10,110 nt of DNA from CAZACZ01 sp964483695. GTDB taxonomy: Bacteria; Deinococcota; Deinococci; Deinococcales; Trueperaceae. The translations under genes and the position numbers were made by a program. Within the stretch, counting starts at the first letter, position 1, and every line of letters begins with the position of its first letter. The DNA lies in contig CAZACZ010000093.1 in NCBI GenBank assembly GCA_964483695.1, positions 1-10,110 of the forward strand, written 5' to 3'. The notes beneath the pieces were generated by a model. It was not told where the DNA came from. It did not search any database and saw nothing but the letters and a program-made list of their open reading frames with translations. Positions 1 through 6,995 of this stretch are shown one piece after another.

Positions 1-246
1 CACTAGCTGGCCAAGAGTGAAATCGGGAGTGAGGCTGCGCTGCCGAATCCTGGCTACCGCGGCTGCGCCGTCGGAGGCGTTTCCAGTGACCGCACCCTTG
101 ATACATAGCGGGCGCCCATGTTGCCTGCTAGGTTGGCCGTCCCCGCTCCGAAGCACTCAGCGAGCGGACGAACCGCTAGACCTGATGGCCGCGAATTGCC
201 GATGCGCGGCCCTAGGAACAACCTCACCGCTGCTTCTGTTCCTCTG
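1..246. other. Left flank, no supported gene
   Basis: I see no convincing coding region between the left edge and the end of the leftward operon. The open frames here are short on both strands, lack a ribosome-binding site and match no family I recognise. Frame 1 meets a TAG at bases 4-6, so a rightward gene could end at the edge, but only one codon of it would be visible. The only structural element noted is a weak inverted repeat near the right side of the stretch, listed separately. Confidence 0.5.
214..243 (-). terminator. Possible stem-loop just after the amidohydrolase B stop codon
   Basis: AGGAACA (214-220) and TGTTCCT (237-243) form a perfect 7-bp inverted repeat with a 16-nt loop. 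It begins a few bases past the TAG stop of the leftward operon's last gene, where a terminator would be expected. There is no T-tract after the stem on the minus strand and the loop is long, so a canonical intrinsic terminator is not shown. It could be a chance repeat or an mRNA 3'-end structure. Confidence 0.2.
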
Positions 247-1503
247 CTAGACGACGACACCCGCTTTCACGACCGCTTCGACCTTCCGATAGCAAGCGAC
301 ATCGTCAACGGGATCGCCGCGAACAAGCACGACATCGGCGTGTTTGCCGACCTCTAGACTCCCGATGAGCTGCTCCAAACCAAGTAGTCGGGCGGACTCG
401 ATCGTGGCTGCTTCGAGGGCACGCTCCGGTGACATGCCTGCCTCGACCAGCAGCGCGAGCTCGCGGCCTACGTTGCCGTGTGGCGCCGCTGGTGGTCCCG
501 AGTCGGTACCACATGCGACGCGGACGCCCGCCGCCAACGCAGCTTGAAAGCAAGTGACTTTCTCCTCCCAAGCTTGCTCGACGGATGCAACCACGGAAGC
601 TGGTACGGTGCTGTCCGAAGCTCGCATCATCTCCCAGTAGACGGTGAATGTTGGGACCATGGTGACATCGTGTTCGAGCATCAACTCGATGGCCTCCTGG
701 TCAGGGAAACTGCAGTGCTCGACCGATCGGACGCCGGCAAGGACTGCGTCCCTGATGGCGACAGCTGGGTGAGCGTGCGCCATGGACGGCTTGCCAGCCT
801 TCCTGCCTTCGTGTACGGCGACGCGCAACTCCTCCAGATCGAGTTGAGGGGCCTTCGCACGCTCATCGACCTTGGCGAACCCGGCACTTCCCATGAGCTT
901 GACCCAGTCGGCACCGTTCTTCAGCTGCTCTCGTGTGGCCTTGCGCACCTCGTCGACGCCGTCAGCCTCGCGACCCAGGAAGTACCCGTGTCCACCGGTC
1001 ATTACGATCACTTGGCCACAACCCTGGATGCGGGGGCCCATCAGCGTCCCTTGCTCCAACAAGCGCTTAATGCTCGTGACGATGCCGTGCACCTCACCAG
1101 CATCACGCACGGTAGTGGTGCCGGATCTCAGAGTTCGGAGTGCGTTCGACGGGGCACGCAGAGCTAGATCACTGGGGTGACAGGACATCGCGCGGTCGAA
1201 CGAGAGGTCACCAGGCAACGAGAGATGCACATGTGTGTCGATTAAGCCAGGGATTGCCGTGCAACCGGTCCCATCGATGACGTGGCTCGCTGCTGCAAGC
1301 GAAGTACTACTCGACGCTCCCATACCAGCGGGAGTCCCCGTGGAAGCACCTGCAACTCCGACCTCCGCCTCGTCGCGGATCTCTGAGATCGTGCCATCGC
1401 GGATGATGATCGTCCCACGCTCGATGACACGACCAACGACCGGCCGGATCTTGACGTTCGTGATGCTGAGCGAACCGCTACTACTCGTGCTCGGCGCTGG
1501 CAT
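247..1503 (-). CDS. COG1228-type metal-dependent amidohydrolase B (418 aa)
   Basis: Predicted cytoplasmic amidohydrolase-superfamily enzyme (imidazolonepropionase / Xaa-Pro dipeptidase-like group) that hydrolyses amide or peptide bonds with a binuclear metal centre. Visible motifs are PGLIDTHVHL with metal-binding H91 and H93, GTTTVRD near 128-134, the probably carboxylated lysine K202 in WVKLMG, H243 in MAHAH, H263 in VEHCSF and catalytic/metal D334 in CGTDSG. The C-terminal beta-sandwich segment GSLEVGKHADVVLV (381-394) is typical. All expected ligands are present. I chose the ATG at 1503 rather than an upstream in-frame ATG at 1644, because it overlaps the stop of amidohydrolase A (TGATG), which implies translational coupling, and because the N-terminus then starts at the usual place. 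Residues about 48-74 form a Gly/Ala/Ser/Thr-rich low-complexity insertion absent from its neighbour. The substrate cannot be told from sequence; the relatives I know of include prolidases and L-Xaa-L-Arg/Lys carboxypeptidases. Confidence 0.9.
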   Translation of the reverse strand: MPAPSTSSSGSLSITNVKIRPVVGRVIERGTIIIRDGTISEIRDEAEVGVAGASTGTPAGMGASSSTSLAAASHVIDGTGCTAIPGLIDTHVHLSLPGDLSFDRAMSCHPSDLALRAPSNALRTLRSGTTTVRDAGEVHGIVTSIKRLLEQGTLMGPRIQGCGQVIVMTGGHGYFLGREADGVDEVRKATREQLKNGADWVKLMGSAGFAKVDERAKAPQLDLEELRVAVHEGRKAGKPSMAHAHPAVAIRDAVLAGVRSVEHCSFPDQEAIELMLEHDVTMVPTFTVYWEMMRASDSTVPASVVASVEQAWEEKVTCFQAALAAGVRVACGTDSGPPAAPHGNVGRELALLVEAGMSPERALEAATIESARLLGLEQLIGSLEVGKHADVVLVRGDPVDDVACYRKVEAVVKAGVVV

Positions 1504-2642
1504 CACCGTACTACGGCCCCCCGCTTCATGACTCCACGCACGTCGCCCACAGCGCCGATGTCCCGGCGCGGATCGCTGCCGAGTGCAACCAAGTCGGCAT
1601 CCTTGCCGGTCTCGATGGTTCCGGTCTGCGTCAAGATCCCGCACGCTTCAGCGCCATTGCGGGTTGCGGCACTGATTGCCTCGAGGGGTGACATCCCGGC
1701 CTTCACCAACGCGCGCAGTTCGTCGGGCATGTCCGCGTGGTACGTGTCGCCACCAACGGCGATCTTGACACCGAGCTCTACGGCGCTTCGCAACACCCGG
1801 TCATACGACGCCTGAGCAGTCCGCGCCTTCTCTTTGAAGAAGACCGGGACATGCGGCGCCCTGAGCGCCTCGTCGATCAAGCCGTACGTGACGATCAAGT
1901 ACGTGCCATGGTCGGCCATAGCCCGAAGATCGTCCTCGGTGCAGTAGATGCCGTGCTCCAGCGTGTCGAGTCCGCTCTCGATCGCCCATCGTGCTGCCGG
2001 TCCACCGTGGATGTGCGCAGCAACCTTGTAACCAAGCGCATGCGCTTCATCGATGCCGGCCGCGATCTCGTCGCGCGAGAAACCTGGGGAGGTCGGATCG
2101 GAGTTCGGCGTCCCCATGCCGCCAGTGACCATCATCTTGATCAGATCGACACGGTGCTTCGCCTGCTTGCGCACGGCCTTGCGAACTTCGTCCGGACCAT
2201 CCACTTCATCGCCGAAGTACCAAGCGTGGCCCCCGGTTCGGGTGATGAACTGGCCGCTGACGACGAGCCTTGGACCGTCGAGCTCGCCGCGCGCGATGGC
2301 GTCGCGCAGATCAACGTCGATGTACCCTCGGGCCCCTACGTCGCGCAAGGTGGTGATACCTGCGTGGAGGATGCGCTTGGCATTCCGCACACTTCGGAGC
2401 ACGTGCGTCGTCGTGCTCTCCTTGGACTGCGCTTCCTCGTCGCCAAGGTCGATGCTCAAGTGGTCATGCGCGTCGATCATCCCTGGGATGACAACGTATG
2501 AGGACCAGTCAACCGTTTGGCCTTCGTCGGGAACGGCGTTCAGGATCTCGACGATCTTCCCGCGATCGTCGACGGCGATGACGGCGCGATCCAGCTCGCG
2601 GCCCGCGGCAGTGATGACCGAATTCGTGACGACGTACTTCAT
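1503..2642 (-). CDS. COG1228-type metal-dependent amidohydrolase A (379 aa)
   Basis: Predicted cytoplasmic amidohydrolase of the same group as its downstream neighbour, probably acting on a dipeptide-like, N-acyl or cyclic amide substrate. Motifs: PGMIDAHDHL with H59 and H61, GITTLRD (95-101), K169 in LIKMMVTGG as the bridging carboxylated lysine, H210 in VAAHIHG, H230 in LEHGIY, D299 in VGGDTY, and the C-terminal GKDADLVAL (347-355). All metal ligands of a binuclear centre are present and the length is normal. The start is supported by a strong ribosome-binding site (AGGAGG, 5 nt from the ATG) that overlaps the stop codon of the IclR gene; the two genes are only 10 nt apart. It therefore belongs to the regulator's operon. 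The stop overlaps the start of amidohydrolase B by one base. A and B are clearly related but divergent, pointing to an old duplication. The exact substrate is not determinable here. Confidence 0.92.
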   Translation of the reverse strand: MKYVVTNSVITAAGRELDRAVIAVDDRGKIVEILNAVPDEGQTVDWSSYVVIPGMIDAHDHLSIDLGDEEAQSKESTTTHVLRSVRNAKRILHAGITTLRDVGARGYIDVDLRDAIARGELDGPRLVVSGQFITRTGGHAWYFGDEVDGPDEVRKAVRKQAKHRVDLIKMMVTGGMGTPNSDPTSPGFSRDEIAAGIDEAHALGYKVAAHIHGGPAARWAIESGLDTLEHGIYCTEDDLRAMADHGTYLIVTYGLIDEALRAPHVPVFFKEKARTAQASYDRVLRSAVELGVKIAVGGDTYHADMPDELRALVKAGMSPLEAISAATRNGAEACGILTQTGTIETGKDADLVALGSDPRRDIGAVGDVRGVMKRGAVVR

Positions 2643-2645
2643 TTG

Positions 2646-2653
2646 CTCCTCCT
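2646..2653 (-). promoter_or_regulatory. Strong Shine-Dalgarno for amidohydrolase A overlapping the IclR stop
   Basis: On the minus strand the sequence AGGAGGAG precedes ATG 2642; the AGGAGG core is 5 nt away. Its 5' end overlaps the TGA of the IclR gene (2655-2653). This fixes the start of amidohydrolase A and suggests ribosomes finishing the regulator reload onto the enzyme gene. Confidence 0.75.
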
Positions 2654-3438
2654 CATGCGCGTACCAGCGCCTCGTTGGGAAGCTCTCGCATGCGCTGGGA
2701 GAGCAACCTAGCTGCTAGTTGGGTTGCATCGACGATTCGACCCTCAAGTGCAGTCGAGAACCTGTAGGTGGGGGTGGCGACACCGACTGCAGCGATACAC
2801 GCCCCAGTCGCGTCGAAAACGGGTGCGGCCACTCCCGTGACACCGATCTCGGCCTCATCGCGAGAGATCGCAAAACCCATGCGGCGAATCTCACGCAGCT
2901 GAGCTGCGAGCGTGACCGGATCCGTCACGGTCTGCTGCGTTACTGGGTGCAAGGTGGCCCTGAGGCGCTGTCTCCGCTCAGCCGTGTCAAGGTGCGCCAG
3001 CATGACCTTGCCGGTTGCCGTACTCCATGCTGCCCTCCGTGAGCCGACCTTGGTCAGTACCTTGACCGAGCGGTCGCTCTCCACTACGTCGACGTACACG
3101 ATGCTGGCCTGGTCCAACACGGTCAGGTAGACACTCTCGCCCGTGGCCTTCATCAGGTCGTACAAGACGTCGGTAGCAGCACGGCGAACCTCCAGTTCCT
3201 CGAGAACGGCTGCTGCCAGCGTGACCAGCCGGCTGCCAAGGCGATATCGGCGATCAGTGGCGTTCTGCTTCACCATTCCCACACCGATGAGCTGCACGAG
3301 GAGGCGGCGCAACGTCGGCTTCGGGAAGGGCAGCACTTCGGCCAACTCGTTGAGGGTTGCCGGACGGCCGATTCGGGCCAGCGCTTCGAGCAAATCGCTC
3401 GTCTTCGTGATGGTGGTCGACTCTCGCACGGGTTCCAT
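2653..3438 (-). CDS. IclR-family transcriptional regulator (261 aa)
   Basis: DNA-binding regulator with the two-domain IclR architecture. An N-terminal winged helix-turn-helix (about residues 13-60, including ATLNELAEVL and the recognition region KPTLRRLLVQL) is followed by a ligand-sensing domain (about 75-255) with VGSRRAAWSTATGKVMLAHL (131-150) and the conserved block GFAISRDEAEIGVTGVAAPV (188-207). The frame stays open upstream to 3549. I chose ATG 3438 because it gives the usual family length and N-terminus. ATG 3456 (267 aa) and ATG 3483 are alternatives, and none has a decisive ribosome-binding site. It heads the leftward operon with the two amidohydrolases and is divergent from the transporter operon, the usual arrangement for a local regulator. 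Its likely target is the palindrome at 3596-3610. IclR proteins can repress or activate; the effector is unknown but is plausibly the transported compound or its hydrolysis product. Confidence 0.9.
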   Translation of the reverse strand: MEPVRESTTITKTSDLLEALARIGRPATLNELAEVLPFPKPTLRRLLVQLIGVGMVKQNATDRRYRLGSRLVTLAAAVLEELEVRRAATDVLYDLMKATGESVYLTVLDQASIVYVDVVESDRSVKVLTKVGSRRAAWSTATGKVMLAHLDTAERRQRLRATLHPVTQQTVTDPVTLAAQLREIRRMGFAISRDEAEIGVTGVAAPVFDATGACIAAVGVATPTYRFSTALEGRIVDATQLAARLLSQRMRELPNEALVRA

Positions 3439-3558
3439 TATGTTGAACGCCAGCATGCTAGCAAAATCCCGACGGGCCCGCATCGCCTCGAGGCAAGTCG
3501 CATGCGGTTCCTGAGTCTCACATGGCGAATAGGCGCCTTGTCCGTGCACGTCCCCACG

Positions 3559-3587
3559 TTGACATCCTCCCCCGTGCGTACTAGGCT
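3559..3587 (+). promoter_or_regulatory. Sigma-70-type promoter for the transporter/hydrolase operon
   Basis: A perfect -35 hexamer TTGACA (3559-3564) is followed after exactly 17 bp by TAGGCT (3582-3587). The -10 matches TATAAT at positions 1, 2 and 6 only, but TAG-type -10 elements are common in high-GC bacteria. Transcription would start near 3593-3595, giving a leader of about 120 nt before the binding-protein gene. I saw no equally good promoter for the divergent IclR operon. Confidence 0.6.
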
Positions 3588-3595
3588 ACTCTACA

Positions 3596-3610
3596 TTCCA
3601 CATTGTGGAA
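3596..3610. promoter_or_regulatory. Candidate IclR operator, perfect 15-bp palindrome
   Basis: TTCCACATTGTGGAA is a perfect inverted repeat with 7-bp arms around one central base. It starts at the predicted transcription start of the rightward operon, a position where a bound protein would block initiation or promoter escape. IclR-family operators are commonly imperfect palindromes of about 14-15 bp; E. coli IclR uses the related pattern TGGAAATnATTTCCA, with arms in inverted order. Assignment to the adjacent IclR gene is inferred from size, symmetry and position. Confidence 0.6.
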
Positions 3611-3637
3611 GGCGTGGTAGGGTTCGCGGTCAAGCAA

Positions 3638-3668
3638 CGGCGCACGACTTCCTTCGACCTTTGCGCCG
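3638..3668 (+). promoter_or_regulatory. Possible leader hairpin upstream of the binding-protein gene
   Basis: CGGCGCA (3638-3644) pairs perfectly with TGCGCCG (3662-3668) around a 17-nt loop in the untranslated leader. The stem is GC-rich and could shape or stabilise the mRNA 5' end. There is no T-tract and I do not recognise a riboswitch class. A 7-bp stem can occur by chance. Confidence 0.2.
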
Positions 3669-3702
3669 GCAGCAAGGACGAGCCATACCCTGTCGGAACC
3701 TC

Positions 3703-3708
3703 AGGAGG
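3703..3708 (+). promoter_or_regulatory. Shine-Dalgarno AGGAGG deciding the binding-protein start
   Basis: A perfect AGGAGG lies 6 nt before ATG 3715. The reading frame is open upstream to about 3502, so this site together with the signal peptide that follows fixes the true start. Confidence 0.85.
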
Positions 3709-3714
3709 CAGAGC

Positions 3715-5232
3715 ATGAGGACCAGAACGGCCACACGAGTCTTTGTAGCGGCAGTCCTTGCCGTCCTGCTGGGCACAGTGAGCGCTCAACGCTCACTGAC
3801 AGTGGCACAGGGGACTTCGCCGGAGACACTGGACGCGCAGCGCAGCACGGTGCAACAAACGCTGAACGTCTCGTATCACATCAACGAGCCTCTGTTTCAA
3901 CTCGACTATGCCACCAACGACGTCAAGCCGCTTCTTGGAACGTCCTATGTTGCCATCGACGACACCACGTGGGAAGTGAAGCTGCAAGAGGGCGTCGTCT
4001 TCACGAACGGCGAACCTTTCAACGCGGACGTGGTCCGGTACAGCCTGCTCCGGGTGAAGAAGCCGGAGTTGAGCTCACCTGCCACGATCTACGTTCGCCC
4101 CATCGCCGACGTCCAGGTCGTCGACGACACCACGGTCCGCATCCTCACGGACGGACCCGCACCGGTGCTGCCGCTTTACCTCACCCGGATCGCCATGGTG
4201 CCACCGGCCTACGTTGAAGAAGTGGGCGACGACGCCTTCGGTCAGAACCCCATCGGCACTGGCCCGTACAAGCTCGTGCGCTGGGTGAAGGACGATCGCG
4301 TCGTGCTGGAAGCGAACCCCGACTACTGGAGAGGCGCACCTAGCCTAGACCAGATCACGTTCGTTTCGATCCCCGAGACCGCGACACGCATGGCAGCGCT
4401 CCAGACAGGCGAAGCCGATCTCGTGACGCAGGTCGCCGTCGATCAAGCTCCGCTCCTCGAGCGGGCTGGGATCACCATCGCTCCGACGCCTGGCCTTCGC
4501 CTGATGATGATCGCCATCACGCTGGACGGTGAGCCAGGCAGCACCCCGCTCTACGACGTCCGAGTCCGCCAAGCGCTCAACTACGCCGTGGACAAGCAGG
4601 CCATCGTCGATGACATCCTTGGCGGATATGGGAAGGTCCTCGCAGGCCAGGCGCTGTCCAGCGAGTACTTCGGATTCAACCCCGCAGTCGAGGCGTACCC
4701 ATACGACCCGGAGCGCGCACGCGAACTCCTCGCAGACGCCGGCTACACCGACGACCAGCCACTTAGCATCACGATCTACGGCCCGCAAGGACGCTACCTG
4801 CGGGACAGCGAAGTGCTTCAAGCGATCGGTGGCCAACTGCGCGAGGCGGGCATCGATGCGAACGTGGAGATCCTGGAGTGGGGTCTGTTCATCAACCGTC
4901 TACTTGCGAAGGACTTCGAGACCGCGGCCTTCTGGGGTGCCTCGACCGTGCCTGACGCAGACGCGTGGATCGGCGCGATGCTCGGCAGCGGTGCGGCGTA
5001 CTCCGTCTATACCAACCCAGAGCTCGATGCCCTCGTCGCCGAGGGGGCTCGGACCGTCGACCGCGATGCGCGTCTCGCCATCTACCAACAGGCCGCGGAG
5101 TTGATCCACGAGCAGGCGCCGTTCGTCTTCCTGTACCAGCAGGTAGACGTGTACGGCGTCGCCCCACGCGTGAGCGGGTGGACTCCGAGCCCCGACGAGT
5201 CGATCTACCTCTGGGGCGTTACCGTCGACTAG
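3715..5232 (+). CDS. ABC transporter periplasmic substrate-binding protein, SBP_bac_5 / DppA-OppA family (505 aa)
   Basis: Captures a peptide or similar small solute outside the inner membrane and delivers it to the two permeases encoded downstream. The first ~24 residues are a Sec signal peptide: basic RTRTATR, hydrophobic VFVAAVLAVLLG, then VSA-Q as a likely signal peptidase I site. There is no lipobox cysteine, so a soluble periplasmic protein is predicted, suggesting a diderm host. Family motifs: SPETLDAQ (35-42), TWEVKLQEGVVFTNGEPFNA (85-104), NPIGTGPYKLVRW (178-190) and ANPDYWRGAP (200-209), followed by an IPETATRMAALQTGEADL-type segment and a C-terminal domain with YDPERARELLADAGY. Length is typical of cluster C binding proteins. 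The start is set by the AGGAGG at 3703. It is the first gene of the rightward operon, behind the promoter and palindrome. Ligand unknown; the hydrolase neighbours suggest a di/oligopeptide or cyclic amide. Confidence 0.93.
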   Translation: MRTRTATRVFVAAVLAVLLGTVSAQRSLTVAQGTSPETLDAQRSTVQQTLNVSYHINEPLFQLDYATNDVKPLLGTSYVAIDDTTWEVKLQEGVVFTNGEPFNADVVRYSLLRVKKPELSSPATIYVRPIADVQVVDDTTVRILTDGPAPVLPLYLTRIAMVPPAYVEEVGDDAFGQNPIGTGPYKLVRWVKDDRVVLEANPDYWRGAPSLDQITFVSIPETATRMAALQTGEADLVTQVAVDQAPLLERAGITIAPTPGLRLMMIAITLDGEPGSTPLYDVRVRQALNYAVDKQAIVDDILGGYGKVLAGQALSSEYFGFNPAVEAYPYDPERARELLADAGYTDDQPLSITIYGPQGRYLRDSEVLQAIGGQLREAGIDANVEILEWGLFINRLLAKDFETAAFWGASTVPDADAWIGAMLGSGAAYSVYTNPELDALVAEGARTVDRDARLAIYQQAAELIHEQAPFVFLYQQVDVYGVAPRVSGWTPSPDESIYLWGVTVD

Positions 5233-5234
5233 CG

Positions 5235-6053
5235 ATGTCCGAACCCTCCTCCAAGACCACATCTTCCATGGCCGAGCTCACATGGCCCGAGGCGGGCGCC
5301 GTACTCCAACGGCGCCCCAACCTCGTCCTTCTGCCGGTCGGAGCGCTCGAGCAACACGGTCACCACTTGCCCCTCGCCACAGATCTCATCATGGTCGAGT
5401 CCCTCTGTCTCCAGGTAGCCGACGCCTTCGACAATGTCCTAGTCGCACCCGGAATCCCCTATGGCACGTCGGCCAACCACGACGCCTTCCCCGGCACAAT
5501 CAGCATTCGGTTGCGAACGCTGATGGACGTCATCGTCGACATCGGCACCGACCTGTTCCGTCAGGGCGCTGACATGTTGTTGATCGTCAATGGTCATGGT
5601 GGCAACACGCAGGCCGTCGCAGCAGCAGCTCACGAGTTACGTCAGACCGGGAGCAACGTGGTCGCACAACTGATGTGGACTGGCATGATCCACGGCGCAT
5701 GGAGCGTGCTCGATGGCGACATTTCCTGGCATGCCGACGAGTCGGAGACGTCTCTGATGCTTGCCATGGCGCCCGAACTCGTTCACCCGGAACGGGCCGT
5801 CGACGAGCGTCCTCGTGATCTACCCTTCTTCCGGTTCACCGAAGAAGCTCTACTCGCAACCAAGGTCGACCTGGGACTGCCCAAGACCGATGCGCTGAGC
5901 GCCAGCGGTACCATCGGGTCGGCTACGCTTGCCACGCGAGCGAAGGGTGAGGCAATCGTGCGGGAAGCTGCGGCGACCCTCAAGCGCACCATCGCCGACC
6001 TGCTCGCGAACCGTGACGTCTTGCAAGCGCACCTCAACCGTTCGGGCCACTGA
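5235..6053 (+). CDS. Creatininase-family amidohydrolase (272 aa)
   Basis: Member of the creatininase / creatinine amidohydrolase family, cytoplasmic metalloenzymes that open cyclic amides or cleave related amide bonds. Motifs: LPVGALEQHGHHLPLATD (33-50), supplying the metal ligands E39, H41 and D50; VNGHGGN (118-124) with H121; and HADESETSLML (166-176) with E171. True Pseudomonas creatininase has GHYEN where this protein has GHGGN, so it belongs to the wider family (which includes the MftE-type peptidases and formamidopyrimidine-like deformylases) rather than to proven creatininases. The ATG at 5235 lies 2 nt after the binding-protein stop; it has no clear Shine-Dalgarno, so coupling is likely. 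ATG 5268 is an alternative start that still keeps all motifs. Its placement between the binding protein and the permeases suggests it acts directly on the imported compound. Substrate unproven. Confidence 0.9.
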   Translation: MSEPSSKTTSSMAELTWPEAGAVLQRRPNLVLLPVGALEQHGHHLPLATDLIMVESLCLQVADAFDNVLVAPGIPYGTSANHDAFPGTISIRLRTLMDVIVDIGTDLFRQGADMLLIVNGHGGNTQAVAAAAHELRQTGSNVVAQLMWTGMIHGAWSVLDGDISWHADESETSLMLAMAPELVHPERAVDERPRDLPFFRFTEEALLATKVDLGLPKTDALSASGTIGSATLATRAKGEAIVREAAATLKRTIADLLANRDVLQAHLNRSGH

Positions 6054-6071
6054 GTCGAAGCGGCCGGCGCG

Positions 6072-6989
6072 ATGCTTCCCTACATCGTTCGACGCCTCGC
6101 GCAGGGTGCCCTCGTGCTGGTCGGAGTTCTCACCGTCGTCTTCTTCCTGACCCGACTCTCCGGCGAGCCGATCGCTCTGTTCGTCCCCGTGGGCGCCAGC
6201 GCGGCTGAGATCGAGCAGATCCGGCACGAACTGGGCTTCGATCGCCCGATCCTCGTGCAGCTTGTCTCATTCTGGAAGGGAGCCATCCAGGGCGACCTCG
6301 GTACATCGGTCCGATTCGCGCAACCTGCGGTGCCGCTGGTCCTGGAACGACTGCCGGCGACCCTTCACCTTACCGGCGTCGCCATGGCCGTCGTCGTGCT
6401 CGTTGGCTTCCCACTCGGGATGTTGGCGGCCGTGAAGCGAAACACCCTCGTCGACAACGGTGTGATGGCGCTTGCGATGATCGGGCAGTCGATGCCGACC
6501 TTCTGGCTCGGCGTCATCCTCATCTTGGTGTTCGGTGTGGCGCTTGGTTGGTTGCCGGTCTTCGGTTACACGTCGCCGGCCGCGCTCATTCTCCCAGGCA
6601 TCACGCTTGGCGCCTACAGCGTAGGCATCGTCGCTCGCACTGTTCGCTCTTCGATGCTGGAGGTGATCCGTCAGGACTACGTTCGCACGGCGAGGGCAAA
6701 GGGTCTTGGCGAGACACGAGTGTTCAGCAAACACGCGCTTCGAAACGCGCTCATCCCGGCCATCACCATCGTCGGATTGCAGGTCGGCACGCTGTTGGGC
6801 GGAGCGATCGTTACCGAGTTCGTGTTCTCCTTCCCGGGAATGGCACGCCTTGCCACGCAAGCCGTTCTGAACCGTGACTACCCCGTAGTGCAAGCCTTCG
6901 TGTTCGTCACAGCCACCGGCGTGCTGCTTGTCAACCTTGTTGTCGACCTCGTCTACGCCGTCGTCGACCCGCGGATCACCTTCCAGTAG
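6072..6989 (+). CDS. ABC transporter permease, DppB/OppB type (305 aa)
   Basis: First inner-membrane channel subunit of a dipeptide/oligopeptide-type importer. It starts with the typical MLPYIVRRLAQG, has a first membrane helix around residues 9-29, a periplasmic loop with ELGFDRPILVQ and GDLGTSV (74-80), and further helices at roughly 100-121, 133-158, 170-190, 228-253 and 275-298. The EAA-type loop that contacts the ATPase is DYVRTARAKGLGETRVFSKH (202-221), and FSFPGMARL (252-260) is also family-typical. Length is normal and no damage is visible. It lies 18 nt after the creatininase-family gene and 6 nt before the second permease, so they are co-transcribed. The Shine-Dalgarno is weak. The exact transported solute cannot be read from the permease. 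Confidence 0.94.
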   Translation: MLPYIVRRLAQGALVLVGVLTVVFFLTRLSGEPIALFVPVGASAAEIEQIRHELGFDRPILVQLVSFWKGAIQGDLGTSVRFAQPAVPLVLERLPATLHLTGVAMAVVVLVGFPLGMLAAVKRNTLVDNGVMALAMIGQSMPTFWLGVILILVFGVALGWLPVFGYTSPAALILPGITLGAYSVGIVARTVRSSMLEVIRQDYVRTARAKGLGETRVFSKHALRNALIPAITIVGLQVGTLLGGAIVTEFVFSFPGMARLATQAVLNRDYPVVQAFVFVTATGVLLVNLVVDLVYAVVDPRITFQ

Positions 6990-6995
6990 GTAGCG

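Noticed and set aside
110..117. GGGCGCCC palindrome in the left flank
   Set aside because: A short GC palindrome expected by chance in DNA of this composition, with no neighbouring regulatory context.
478..1167. 229-codon open frame on the plus strand opposite amidohydrolase B
   Set aside because: Antisense to a well-supported gene with no ribosome-binding site and no domain pattern.
1504..1644. N-terminal extension of amidohydrolase B to the in-frame ATG at 1644
   Set aside because: It would overlap the 3' part of amidohydrolase A by about 140 nt, and the extra residues are Arg/Gly/His-rich and unlike the family. The ATG at 1503 with TGATG coupling is far better.
1737..2501. 254-codon open frame on the plus strand opposite amidohydrolase A
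   Set aside because: The minus strand encodes a complete amidohydrolase with all metal ligands; the plus-strand translation matches no family I recognise and has no start signals.
3502..3714. Upstream extension of the binding-protein frame to 3502
   Set aside because: It would place the promoter and palindrome inside the coding region and bury the signal peptide; AGGAGG at 3703 marks the real start.
4345..4836. 163-codon minus-strand open frame inside the binding-protein gene
   Set aside because: Fully covered by the binding-protein gene, which shows continuous family motifs; a high-GC shadow.
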